Assembly: GCF_014284365.1 (NCBI RefSeq)
Contig: NZ_JACOGG010000004.1
Coordinates: 62,001 to 126,000 of the forward strand
Direction of reading: 5' to 3'
Source: Cognatundibacterium rugosum
Lineage (GTDB): Bacteria; Pseudomonadota; Gammaproteobacteria; Burkholderiales; Burkholderiaceae_D
DNA: 64,000 nt
In this document: one piece after another, positions 48,819 through 57,586 of the stretch
Position numbering within the stretch: the first letter of the stretch is position 1
Layout: every line of letters starts with the position of its first letter
Translations under genes and position numbers: made by a program
Notes under the pieces: model-generated
Database searches by the model: none
Told to the model about the DNA's origin: nothing
The model's input: the letters and a program-made list of their open reading frames with translations, nothing else

Positions 48819-51800
48819 TCAGATGGCATCGATCGCGATAGGCTGACCGCTGCTGACCTGCCTTTGCAGCAGCGTCTGGAACTCTTTGGCAGTAATCGCT
48901 TTGCTGAAGTAAAAGCCCTGATATTCATCACAGGCGAAGTTGAGCAGGGTATCAAGCTGCATGCGTGCATCCACCCCTTCCGCAATAACCTTCAGGCCCA
49001 GCGTATGTGCCATCGCGACGATGGCCAGTACGATGGCCGTGTCATTCGGATCATCGGGAATATCTTTAATGAAAGACCGGTCTACTTTGACGCTATCGAC
49101 CGGGAAGCGCTTCAGATAAGCCAGCGAAGAATAACCGGTACCGAAGTCATCAATCGACAAGGTAAAACCGGCATCCTTAAAGCCATCCATCAGCTTGATC
49201 GCCTGCTCCCGGTTGTGCATCACCATGCTTTCAGTGATTTCAAATTCCAGAGCATTGGCCGGTACGCGCCAGAAATCGACCACACTTTTCACTTCTTCCA
49301 GCAAGCCCATGTCATTGAACTGTGAACCGGACAAATTAATCGCAACACGGCCAAACTGCGGATCGGCCTGTCTGAAATTGAGCACATCACGGCAGGCAAT
49401 ATCCAGCACCAGCATACCTAGTCGTGGAATCAGACCGGCTTCTTCTGCCAGCATGATGAAGTCATTCGGATACAGGATACCGCGTTCAGGATGGTTCCAG
49501 CGTACCAGCGCTTCGGCACCGACGATCATGCCAGTGTCGACCGCGATCTTAGGCTGGTAATACACCACGAACTCACGTCGCTCCAGTGCTTTGCGCAAGC
49601 GCGCCTCAAAGGCCAGCCGCTCCACGGTGTGCGTATTCATTTCCGAGGCATAGAACTGGTAATTATCTTTACCCTTATTCTTGGCGCGGTACATCGCGAT
49701 ATCGGCATTTTTCAATAGGGTTTGCGCATCTTTTCCGTCCGCCGGGAAAGTCGCGATACCGATACTGGCGCTGAGCTGGCATTCCTGACCGTCGATTTCA
49801 AATGGCTGCGACGCTTCGTACAGCAGCTTGTCGGCGATATCACCGAGATCACGCGGCTCATGGAACTGATCGATCAACAGTATGAATTCATCACCGCCGA
49901 TGCGCGCCACGATGTCCGATTCACGCAGGGTATGACGGAAACGCTGAGCCACGCTGCGTAACACCTTGTCACCCTCGTCATGTCCGAAGGTATCATTGAT
50001 ATTTTTAAAGCGATCCAGATCGAGGAACAGTACCGCCAGCCGGCTGCGGTTACGCTCCGCCAGCGCCAGTGCCTTAGCCAGATGCTGGTTATACAAAAAG
50101 CGATTGGGCAAGCCAGTCAGTTCATCGTAATGCGCGAGCTGCAGGATTTTTTTCTCAGAACGACGGCCTTCTATCGCGATACTGGCGATTTCTATCATGA
50201 TCCCGATCAGGCCCATGTCCTCATCATTGAGTGCAGGCTTACTCGAGAACAGCAGACAAAACGATCCTAATACCTGCCCATGTTTATCCATCAGCGGCCA
50301 GGCGGTTGCCGCCGTCAAATGACGGATCGCCTCCAGCTGATTCACAAATTGCATGCTGGGTGCAGTCAGCAAGTCATCGCTCTGGACCGGACAAGCGACC
50401 AGCACGGCTTCGCTCCAGATGCCATTCCCATGCGTGACCGGCAAACCCGATAACTGGTCCAGCAGCACGTCGGGAAAACGCTTGCCGACACCCTGCACAA
50501 ACGTACGCTGATCATCCGACAATAACTGTATCCCGGTAATCCATTGCGGACGCATTTCTTGCACGAAGTCACAGACCGCATTCAATATATAGATAGGATC
50601 TTCATTACCACCTATCAGTTGCAGCAAGCGGTTCTGACCTTCCAACAAGCGCTCTGTGCTCTTGCGTGAATTGATATCACGCTCCATACAAAATACCAGC
50701 ATCTCGCCATTGAGTTCGACCCGGCTTAAGCTGACTTCATTGTAAAACGGCTCACCATTACGGTTCATGACCCATTCAAAGCGCTGCGGAATACCGGCAA
50801 ATGCACGGTCTACCAGCAGTCTGACCAGCTCACTGCTATCTGTTTGAGTGAAGCCTGCCACGGATTGTGCCGGCTGAGAAAAACAGCCGACCCGTTTGCC
50901 AATAATTTGCGATTCATTATTCAGTCCCAATAACGTGACTGCAGCCGGATTGCAATCGACATACAGGTAATCGCGACTGATCAGCATGATGGCATCCTGC
51001 GCGCCCGAAAACAGCAGACGGTAACGGCTTTCACTCGCATCAAACCTGGCTTTGGATTCCTGTAAACGTCTGAGCTGAATCAGCAACAATATCGCCAGCA
51101 CCAGGATAAACAGCACCGTGGTGGCGGTAAACATCACCCTTTGGCGTACCCGGCCGTTCCAGTCGGTCAGAATATCGTCGATATTCCTTGCATACACCAG
51201 CGTCAGTGGCATACCTGTAATCTTACGATAGGTGTACAGGTAATCACCACTACCGCCCATCAGCGGGCCACTCTGCAATGAACCCTCGGTATTGGTATCC
51301 GTAATCGCCGTCATCACATCGTGTTGGCTAATAGGCGTGTCCAGATAGGTTTTATCGAAAGGTGCCCGGGCCAACACATTGCCGCTGCTGTCATGCAGGG
51401 AAATCGCCGCTGCACTGCCGCGTGCGACCAGCTCATAAAAGTCCTGGAAATAGGCCAGCCGGATATCAACCTCAAGTATCGCCAATAGCTGTCCGTCATC
51501 GTTATAGACATTGCGTGCAATCGGCAAAATCCACAAGTCCGTCTCATCCAGCCTCAGAGCAGAGCCAATTGCCAGCGCCCGTTCTTTTGGTTTTTTCAAT
51601 AAGGTAGCGATATGGGTCTGGCTATGACTGCGGGGATTTTTTTCGATTGCTACCTGCTCAGCCGGACGGCTCGCAATCTGTCGCAGGCCAGCGCTGCTAT
51701 AGACAGATACTGCGTAGATAAACTGGGTATCCTGATGCTGGGTGTGCAGAACTTTTTGCAAGCGCGCATCCTGGTCAGGACTGCCGGGGTTTTGACGGAT

Positions 51801-52037
51801 TTCTGTGCTGATCAGCTCCATTTCACGCAGGGCTTCACTCAATGCCCGGCCCGCATGTTCTTCCAGGATGCGCACGGTGAAATAACTATTCTGCTGTGCA
51901 TCGGCCAACGTCAGGCTATGGTCTTCGCGCACCGACCACCAGCTTTGCGCAATGATGACGAACAACACCAACACGATACAGACGACGAAGGCCATCAAAG
52001 GCACATCGCGCACTTTTTTAATCCCTGTTGTCTCCAT
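48819..52037 (-). CDS. Membrane sensor with PAS, GAF, GGDEF and EAL domains
   Basis: A 1072-residue c-di-GMP enzyme. Helix 1 (about 14-33), a periplasmic Cache-like sensor (about 40-290) and helix 2 (about 300-322) are followed by PAS (about 335-460), a GAF-like region (about 470-620), GGDEF (about 640-800) and EAL (about 815-1065). Both output motifs are intact: RIGGDEF for diguanylate cyclase, and EALVRW plus DDFGTGYSSL for phosphodiesterase. The net direction cannot be told from the sequence. There is no strong ribosome site before METTG. A palindromic element (52060-52125) lies in its leader. It is monocistronic. Confidence 0.92.
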   Translation of the reverse strand: METTGIKKVRDVPLMAFVVCIVLVLFVIIAQSWWSVREDHSLTLADAQQNSYFTVRILEEHAGRALSEALREMELISTEIRQNPGSPDQDARLQKVLHTQHQDTQFIYAVSVYSSAGLRQIASRPAEQVAIEKNPRSHSQTHIATLLKKPKERALAIGSALRLDETDLWILPIARNVYNDDGQLLAILEVDIRLAYFQDFYELVARGSAAAISLHDSSGNVLARAPFDKTYLDTPISQHDVMTAITDTNTEGSLQSGPLMGGSGDYLYTYRKITGMPLTLVYARNIDDILTDWNGRVRQRVMFTATTVLFILVLAILLLIQLRRLQESKARFDASESRYRLLFSGAQDAIMLISRDYLYVDCNPAAVTLLGLNNESQIIGKRVGCFSQPAQSVAGFTQTDSSELVRLLVDRAFAGIPQRFEWVMNRNGEPFYNEVSLSRVELNGEMLVFCMERDINSRKSTERLLEGQNRLLQLIGGNEDPIYILNAVCDFVQEMRPQWITGIQLLSDDQRTFVQGVGKRFPDVLLDQLSGLPVTHGNGIWSEAVLVACPVQSDDLLTAPSMQFVNQLEAIRHLTAATAWPLMDKHGQVLGSFCLLFSSKPALNDEDMGLIGIMIEIASIAIEGRRSEKKILQLAHYDELTGLPNRFLYNQHLAKALALAERNRSRLAVLFLDLDRFKNINDTFGHDEGDKVLRSVAQRFRHTLRESDIVARIGGDEFILLIDQFHEPRDLGDIADKLLYEASQPFEIDGQECQLSASIGIATFPADGKDAQTLLKNADIAMYRAKNKGKDNYQFYASEMNTHTVERLAFEARLRKALERREFVVYYQPKIAVDTGMIVGAEALVRWNHPERGILYPNDFIMLAEEAGLIPRLGMLVLDIACRDVLNFRQADPQFGRVAINLSGSQFNDMGLLEEVKSVVDFWRVPANALEFEITESMVMHNREQAIKLMDGFKDAGFTLSIDDFGTGYSSLAYLKRFPVDSVKVDRSFIKDIPDDPNDTAIVLAIVAMAHTLGLKVIAEGVDARMQLDTLLNFACDEYQGFYFSKAITAKEFQTLLQRQVSSGQPIAIDAI

Positions 52038-52059
52038 GCGTTTCGTTTTTATGTGTTGT

Positions 52060-52125
52060 AGGACTTACGCAAAACCGCTCCAGCGGCGCTATGGCTCCTT
52101 GCCAGGACAATTTTGCGTAAGTCCT
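52060..52125. repeat. 66-base palindromic element (MITE/REP-like)
   Basis: AGGACTTACGCAAAA (52060-52074) and TTTTGCGTAAGTCCT (52111-52125) are perfect 15-base inverted repeats. Between them is a small internal hairpin, CCGCT-CC-AGCGG (52075-52086). It carries no coding capacity. The form is that of a miniature inverted-repeat element or REP-like unit, lodged 22 bases before the GGDEF-EAL gene start. Confidence 0.7.
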
Positions 52126-52424
52126 CAGTTGTAATCAGTAACTCTTTACGCCGAAGTTTGTCACCAGACACGGCAGACCTGATGCAGCACCCGCCGCGCT
52201 CCCTACTGCGACGTATGGCTGCGCTGCCAGCTGGAAATCGGGTAAGTGTAACACCAGTGTTTTTGATTTTGCCTGAAACTTTGGAGTGAAACGTCGATTT
52301 ATCTCATCCTGAGTGCGGCCAGATATAAAATAAACCGGAAACAATATGGATCAGGCTGCTTTGACCATGGTGTGCGGCCCACCAGCTCTAAGCTGTGGCG
52401 CACGGTATTGAGAAGTGAATTAGA
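52126..52424. other. Intergenic stretch, no recognised gene
   Basis: 299 bases between the palindromic element and the 3' end of rnpB. A 69-codon open frame on the minus strand has no family features or ribosome site, and I do not call it. No T-run terminator is visible for rnpB. Confidence 0.4.
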
Positions 52425-52774
52425 AGTAAAGCAGGCCGGTAGGCCGGATTCTGTTACGGTCACGCATATTGCTATACGCGACTATGACAATCATTCCTCT
52501 AGGCGACGGATTGCTCCGCCGCTCAAGCTTTCTACCCGCACGCTCCGCGAGCCACATCAACGCGTGCCTATTTGAAATTGCTCCGGGTGGAGGTTACCGC
52601 GTTTCACCGTAACTCAATACGCTCGTCTCTGTGGCCCTATTCCTCGTCTTATATCGCAAGCTGAGCCTGCGACTTTCAACGTACGGCCGTTAGCCGTCAC
52701 CCTGCTCTGTGGAGTCCGGACCTTCCTCCCGTCGCCACATTGCTATGGCAACCAGCGATTGTCTGGCCTGCTTC
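52425..52774 (-). ncRNA. rnpB: RNase P RNA, bacterial type A
   Basis: The catalytic RNA of RNase P, which matures tRNA 5' ends. On the minus strand the 5' end GAAGCAGGCCAGACAATCGC matches the type A start. The universal CR-I region GAGGAAGGTCCGGACTCC is followed by ACAGAGCAGGGTG. Towards the 3' end the P1/P4-closing CCGGCCTACCGGCCTGCTTT pairs back to the 5' end. A TACAAT -10 box ends 7 bases upstream (52782-52787). About 350 nt is a typical size. Ends are estimated to within a few bases. Confidence 0.93.
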
Positions 52775-53108
52775 GGGCGCTATTGTAACCGAAAGCAGGC
52801 AATCCCGCCCTGATTATCCGCGCCGCGCCGGGATAGCGCCGCCATCCCGGCTAAGACCAGTTAGCCGCCGCTGTTGTGATTTCCCTACGCCCGCACAGAT
52901 CTGAAAACACTGATTTCCAAATAGAAGACCTATATTCCATGCGGCTTTCCAAGCCAAAATGACCTGTCAGCCAGTCTGTATCAGGGCGATGGATTCCATT
53001 CCAAATATGGCGCAGTTTCTGGTAGCGTACGGTTTCCTTTGATAAAACACAGGCTTACCCAAACTTGCTGCGGCAGTTCAGGTAAGACCAACAACGATAA
53101 AAAATAGA
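52775..53108. other. Divergent region between rnpB and the ThDP enzyme gene
   Basis: 334 bases. TACAAT (52782-52787, minus) serves rnpB. GCCGGGAT (52827-52834) and ATCCCGGC (52844-52851) form a GC-rich hairpin with no T-run. The rest shows no gene. The ThDP enzyme ATG lacks a clear ribosome site. Confidence 0.45.
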
Positions 53109-54815
53109 ATGAAGACATTACGCTCTGGTGGTCAGTTGGTGGTGGACGCATTACGCGTGCACGGAGTTGAGACAATTTTTGGTGTGCCCGGCGAGAGTTA
53201 TCTGCCAGTGCTGGATGCGCTGCATGACAGCACGATACGCTTCATCATCAACCGCCAGGAAGGCGGCGCGGCATTTATGGCCGATGCCTATGGCAAGATG
53301 ACCGGCAAGCCCGGTATCTGCTTCGTCACGCGCGGGCCGGGTGCCACCAATGCCTCGATAGGCGTACATACCGCGTATCAGGATTCGACCCCGATGATCC
53401 TGTTCATCGGCCAGGTCGGCAATGATTTTGTGGAGCGCGAAGCCTTTCAGGAAATCGATTACCGCCGCATGTTTGGTCCTATGGCGAAATGGGTGGCACA
53501 GATAGACCGCGCCGACCGCGTCCCCGAATACATCGCGCGCGCCTTCCAGGTCGCCACCAGCGGCCGCCCTGGCCCGGTGGTGCTGGCACTGCCGGAAGAC
53601 ATGCTGGCCCAGACCGTGGAAGTAGCAGATACCCGGCATTACACGCCGGTACAGGCTTACCCTTCGCCAGCACAATTGAGCCAGCTGCGCAGCATGCTGG
53701 AAGCGGCTGAGCGTCCTGTGCTGATCCTGGGCGGCAGCGGCTGGGATCAAACCGCCTGCACCCAGCTGCGTGAATTCGCAGAACTGAATCATTTGCCGGT
53801 CGCCTGCGCTTTCCGTTTTCAGGACTTGCTGGACAATGCGCATCCTAACTACATCGGTGATGTCGGCATCGGCATTAATCCTCAGCTGGCAAAACGCATA
53901 CAGCAAGCCGATCTGGTGATTGCGATTGGCCCGCGCCTGGGTGAAATGACGACAGGTGGCTACACTCTGCTGGAAGCCCCGCTGCCAAAACAAACGCTGG
54001 TACACGTACACAGCGATGCGCTGGAACTGGGGCGCGTCTATCAGGCGCCACTCATGATCAATAGCGGCATGAAGGAATTCGCACATGCGCTGTCGGAACT
54101 CGGCAAGCAAGGCAAGTTAGCAAGCGCCACCCGCTGGCAGCACAGCGTGGCTGAAGCCAAAGCAGAGCTGCACGCCTGGCAGCAGGAACCCGCCATTTTT
54201 GCCAAAGAAAATGCGCCGCTCAATCTGTGGCAAGTGGTGCAGAACATCATGCACCTGGCTCCGGCTGACAGCATCATCACCAATGGCGCTGGCAATTACG
54301 CGACCTGGGCCCATCGTTACTTCCGTTATGCCGGACTGCGCACCCAGCTGGCACCGACTTCAGGTGCGATGGGTTACAGCGTGCCATCTGGCGTGGCCGC
54401 CAAGCTCACTGCACCTGAGCGTTGCGTGATCACATTTGCGGGTGATGGGGAATACATGATGAATGGTCAGGAGCTGGCCACCGCGGTGCAATACCGTGCT
54501 GGCATCGTCATCATCGTGTTTAACAATGGCATGTACGGCACCATACGCATGCATCAGGAAAGAGAATTCCCTGAACGTGTGTCCGGCACCGAATTACATA
54601 ATCCTGATTTTGCCGCACTGGCCCGTGCTTATGGTGCGAGTGGTGAAACCGTATTGAGCACGGAAGAATTCGGACCGGCATTGGAGCGCGCGCTGCAGCA
54701 TACCCGAGATCACCAGTTGCCAGCCCTGATCGAATTGCGCTACGACGGCAATCTGATCACACCAGGCGCGAGTCTGATGCAATTGCGGGCGCAGGCCAAA
54801 GCTAGCGGGAAATAA
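53109..54815 (+). CDS. ThDP-dependent enzyme of the acetolactate synthase family
   Basis: A 568-residue three-domain ThDP enzyme. The catalytic Glu is E51 in INRQEGGAAFMADAYG. The central FAD/nucleotide-fold domain contains SGWDQT and IGPRLGEM. The ThDP/Mg motif is GDGEYMMNGQEL, followed by the expected NNGMYGTIRMHQ. No acetolactate synthase small subunit is adjacent and the anabolic operon context is missing. A catabolic decarboxylase or carboligase, such as a glyoxylate carboligase-like or sulfoacetaldehyde-type enzyme, is as likely as acetolactate synthase. It is monocistronic, closed by the terminator at 54851. Confidence 0.85.
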   Translation: MKTLRSGGQLVVDALRVHGVETIFGVPGESYLPVLDALHDSTIRFIINRQEGGAAFMADAYGKMTGKPGICFVTRGPGATNASIGVHTAYQDSTPMILFIGQVGNDFVEREAFQEIDYRRMFGPMAKWVAQIDRADRVPEYIARAFQVATSGRPGPVVLALPEDMLAQTVEVADTRHYTPVQAYPSPAQLSQLRSMLEAAERPVLILGGSGWDQTACTQLREFAELNHLPVACAFRFQDLLDNAHPNYIGDVGIGINPQLAKRIQQADLVIAIGPRLGEMTTGGYTLLEAPLPKQTLVHVHSDALELGRVYQAPLMINSGMKEFAHALSELGKQGKLASATRWQHSVAEAKAELHAWQQEPAIFAKENAPLNLWQVVQNIMHLAPADSIITNGAGNYATWAHRYFRYAGLRTQLAPTSGAMGYSVPSGVAAKLTAPERCVITFAGDGEYMMNGQELATAVQYRAGIVIIVFNNGMYGTIRMHQEREFPERVSGTELHNPDFAALARAYGASGETVLSTEEFGPALERALQHTRDHQLPALIELRYDGNLITPGASLMQLRAQAKASGK

Positions 54816-54850
54816 CCTACAAAACATCGTGCAATGATCGCGCAAAGACA

Positions 54851-54887
54851 AACGCCGCACCAGCTCAGCCAGTGCGGCGTTTTCTTT
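54851..54887. terminator. Terminator between the ThDP enzyme gene and a small membrane protein gene
   Basis: AACGCCGCAC (54851-54860) pairs with GTGCGGCGTT (54872-54881) around an 11-base loop, followed by TTCTTTT. It serves two convergent genes. Confidence 0.82.
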
Positions 54888-54897
54888 TGCGGCAAAA

Positions 54898-55185
54898 TCA
54901 GGAAGCACGAAAAGTCTTCAGCGCTGAATTCCAGGCAAACTGATTTGCATACGGTGCTTTTTTTCTGAGCACAGCCAGGCAGTCCTGGGTCTCCATCACC
55001 TTATCTTCTATCGTATCCAATTCTTCAAACTGACTCAGCAACTCCTGATGCACGTTGGCATAATACACATCGTCCAGAATCAGGCGCAGTGTCATTTGAC
55101 GTGTTAATTGCAGTTTTCTGTGCAAATACAAGACACTGATCGCCAGAATCAGAATGACTGCTCCAGTTAAGAGATGTAACTGCAT
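54898..55185 (-). CDS. Small membrane-anchored protein of unknown function
   Basis: A 95-residue protein with one N-terminal helix (LLTGAVILILAISVLYL, about 5-21) and a helical, probably cytoplasmic body (VYYANVHQELLSQFEELDTIEDKVMETQ) ending in a basic tail. GGAGAAC lies 4-10 bases before the ATG, which makes it a credible gene. It is divergent from the sigma-54 activator gene. I do not recognise the family. Confidence 0.6.
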   Translation of the reverse strand: MQLHLLTGAVILILAISVLYLHRKLQLTRQMTLRLILDDVYYANVHQELLSQFEELDTIEDKVMETQDCLAVLRKKAPYANQFAWNSALKTFRAS

Positions 55186-55447
55186 GCTGTTCTCCTGTGT
55201 GTTCGGTCAAAATAAGTTCAAATTGCGATCAATATCAGTTCACAATAAAGGCATGCAAATTGCATGTTCATGACGACGACTGTGAAAGTGCTGATCAAGC
55301 TGTCGGTTCTGACAGCAAGACTAATGCCAGCATGGAAGACAGGCCAATGGATACGCTTCACACTGCGCAACGCTGCCATCACAAGGACGCAAATAGCCAG
55401 AATAGCGCCATCAGAGAGCCGGACTAAGCCAGTTCATGGTCTGCTAT

Positions 55448-55489
55448 TTTTATATGTAAATTGACATGACGCACAATGAAATTTACATT
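55448..55489 (+). promoter_or_regulatory. Promoter of the FHA-sigma-54 activator gene, with shared motif
   Basis: TTGACA (55461-55466), a 17-base spacer and TACATT (55484-55489) make a good sigma-70 promoter. The 14-mer TTTTATATGTAAAT (55448-55461) abuts the -35 box and recurs upstream of the kinase gene at 59913-59926. The rest of the 338-base gap 55186-55523 holds no gene. Confidence 0.55.
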
Positions 55490-55523
55490 CACTGCTTTAC
55501 ATGCAATTCACGATAAGGTCACT

Positions 55524-57056
55524 ATGAGTTTCAGCGATCACACCATGACCTCTCCTTCTCTGCTGGTGGCAGGCAATAGCTGCCCGATGCTGGGTTTGAC
55601 TATCGCCTGGCATCCGGACAGTAATCGCGTCGGCGAGCAGTTTATCGTTGCTGATCCGCAGGCAGAACTGGAGCTGAGCCGCTTCAGTCCCGCCTTCCGG
55701 CTGGCTGGCAAAGAAGCGCTGCCACTCGGTCATGGCGGTATATCGCGCGAGGCACTGCGCATACAACGCAATGGCGATCAGGGCGTGCTGATTACACCAC
55801 CTGCCAGCCGTATGGTGGTCGAGGTCAATGGTGTGCCTGTCCATGCTGCGGTTCACATCACGCGGGAGCAACTGAGCAAGGGGCTGATACTCGGACTCGG
55901 GCGCGCCGTGCTGATTTGCCTGCACTGGATGCAATGCCTGCCGAAAATGAATGAGATGGAAGGCGTCATCGGTGTCGGCAGCAGCGCGATACTGTTGCGC
56001 GATCAGATCCGTCAGGTGGCCAATACCGATTTTCCTGTGCTGCTGCTGGGCGAAACCGGTACCGGTAAAGAAATTGCGGCGCGTGGCATACACCAGCACA
56101 GCCAGCGTCGTCACAGCCAGATGGTGACCGTCAATATGGCGGCCTTGAACGAATCACTGGCCGCCGCCGATTTGTTTGGCGCAGCCCGTGGTGCTTACAC
56201 CGGCGCGCAACAGGCACGTAAGGGCTTATTTGCGGAAGCGGAAAACGCCACCCTGTTTTTAGATGAAATCGGCAATACCCCGGCCAGCATACAACCCATG
56301 CTGCTGCGGGTATTGGAAACCGGCGATTACCGGCCACTCGGCGCGCCCCAGGATTTGCATGCCAGTGCACGCCTGATCGCAGCAACCGATCAGGATTTAT
56401 ACGGTGAGAATTTCAATCAGGCCTTGTTACGCCGCCTGGAAAGTTTTGTGATTCACTTGCCGCCACTACGTGAACGCCGCGAAGACATCGGTATCCTGAT
56501 CCAACATCTGCTCAGGCAAAGTAAACTCGAGTATCCGGTGACCTTACCCACTTCACTGATCAGCGACTTATTGATTTACGACTGGCCAGGCAATATCCGT
56601 CAGCTCAGTCATGTGCTGCGCCGCATACTGCTTGCGCTGCAAGCCGGACAGCCAGCCGACTTCCATCAGCTGGTCGGCGCCAGCAAAGAGCGCAGCAGCG
56701 TCGCGTCAGCCACGCCCTCGACGAGCCTTGCAACGAAAAGCAGCGAGACAGCACCTGCAGTACGCAAGAAATTGACCGACCTGAGTGAAGACGATGTACT
56801 GCAGGCGATGATACAACATGACTGGTATATCCAGGGGGCAGCGCAGGAGCTGGGCATATCACGGCCCTCCATGTATAAATTGCTGGAGCAGCATAGCCAG
56901 ATACGCAAGGCAGAGCAGATACCGGTCGCAGAATTACGCGCTGTGCTGGATGCGACCCAGGGCGTGATCGAGCAAGCCGCCCACAAACTCAAAACCCCAG
57001 CCGAAAGCCTGCGCCGTTACGCACGCATCATCGCCATTAGCGCACTCAGCGGATAA
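55524..57056 (+). CDS. Sigma-54-dependent activator with an FHA-like N-terminal domain
   Basis: A 510-residue activator. An FHA-like beta domain (about 25-110, with GGISREALRIQRNG) should bind phosphothreonine. The AAA+ domain has Walker A GETGTGKE (176-183), a sigma-54 contact loop GAYTGA (223-228, Tyr for the usual Phe), Walker B TLFLDEIG and the Arg-finger region LLRRLES. A Fis-type helix-turn-helix ends the core (IQGAAQELGISRPSMYKLL), plus a 60-residue extension resembling a second HTH. The start at 55524 is chosen because TAAGG precedes it; the ATG at 55476 lies upstream of the likely transcription start. It probably answers to the kinase encoded at 57587. Confidence 0.88.
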   Translation: MSFSDHTMTSPSLLVAGNSCPMLGLTIAWHPDSNRVGEQFIVADPQAELELSRFSPAFRLAGKEALPLGHGGISREALRIQRNGDQGVLITPPASRMVVEVNGVPVHAAVHITREQLSKGLILGLGRAVLICLHWMQCLPKMNEMEGVIGVGSSAILLRDQIRQVANTDFPVLLLGETGTGKEIAARGIHQHSQRRHSQMVTVNMAALNESLAAADLFGAARGAYTGAQQARKGLFAEAENATLFLDEIGNTPASIQPMLLRVLETGDYRPLGAPQDLHASARLIAATDQDLYGENFNQALLRRLESFVIHLPPLRERREDIGILIQHLLRQSKLEYPVTLPTSLISDLLIYDWPGNIRQLSHVLRRILLALQAGQPADFHQLVGASKERSSVASATPSTSLATKSSETAPAVRKKLTDLSEDDVLQAMIQHDWYIQGAAQELGISRPSMYKLLEQHSQIRKAEQIPVAELRAVLDATQGVIEQAAHKLKTPAESLRRYARIIAISALSG

Positions 57057-57103
57057 GCTGCTGCTGGCCTGATCGCCTTGTTCGTCGCAGTAAGGATGAA
57101 AAC

Positions 57104-57131
57104 AAAAAAACCGGCCTCGGCCGGTTTTTTT
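57104..57131. terminator. Bidirectional terminator
   Basis: ACCGGCC-TC-GGCCGGT with seven flanking A and seven flanking T lies between the convergent sigma-54 activator gene and the 136-residue protein gene. Confidence 0.88.
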
Positions 57132-57153
57132 ATCCATACAGCGCAGATCTGTA

Positions 57154-57564
57154 TTACTCCTGACCTACGCCACCTGTACCCACATCTGCTTCAGGATCAA
57201 TCAGGAAAGGAATGCTGATCGCTTCATGGCCAAAAGTCAGGGTCGCCTGATAGGTACCTGTGATCACAAAGCTCCAGTTACCAGACTTTTTATCGACGGT
57301 AAATACATCGCCTTCTTTAACCGGAAATTTAAATCCCTCTTGCCCGGCAAATGGATTCAGTGGCAAATCATTTGCCAATGGGCGCCAGTACATCACGCCA
57401 TCCAGGACTTCACGTCCTTTAAACGAAAACCTCAGAGTGTCGCCATAAGCCAGCGGGGGCATGGTATTCAAAGGCAGGATATCCTTGTCATCCAAGAAGA
57501 TCAGAAAGGATGGTGTGGTACCGCCGTATCTCAAATCCACTGTAAACACATAGTTCTTTGCCAT
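57154..57564 (-). CDS. Unknown beta-rich protein in the kinase operon
   Basis: A 136-residue protein with no signal peptide and no membrane helix. It reads as alternating beta strands (YVFTVDLRY, TPSFLIFLDD, NWSFVITGTYQATLTF) with Pro/Gly turns and an acidic, Gly-rich tail (DPEADVGTGGVGQE). It follows the kinase stop by 22 bases on the same strand, so the two are co-transcribed. A beta-sandwich ligand or FHA/PASTA-like partner is imaginable, but I do not recognise the family. It is a candidate substrate or adaptor of the kinase. Confidence 0.75.
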   Translation of the reverse strand: MAKNYVFTVDLRYGGTTPSFLIFLDDKDILPLNTMPPLAYGDTLRFSFKGREVLDGVMYWRPLANDLPLNPFAGQEGFKFPVKEGDVFTVDKKSGNWSFVITGTYQATLTFGHEAISIPFLIDPEADVGTGGVGQE

Positions 57565-57586
57565 TCAGACTCCGCAATATTAAGTT

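Noticed and set aside
52135-52344. A 69-codon frame on the minus strand next to rnpB.
   Set aside because: No ribosome site and no recognisable similarity; it lies in the rnpB downstream region and the GGDEF-EAL leader.
53109-54815. Calling the ThDP enzyme biosynthetic acetolactate synthase (ilvB/ilvI).
   Set aside because: No small regulatory subunit or ilvC neighbour is present; the family has several catabolic members with the same motifs.
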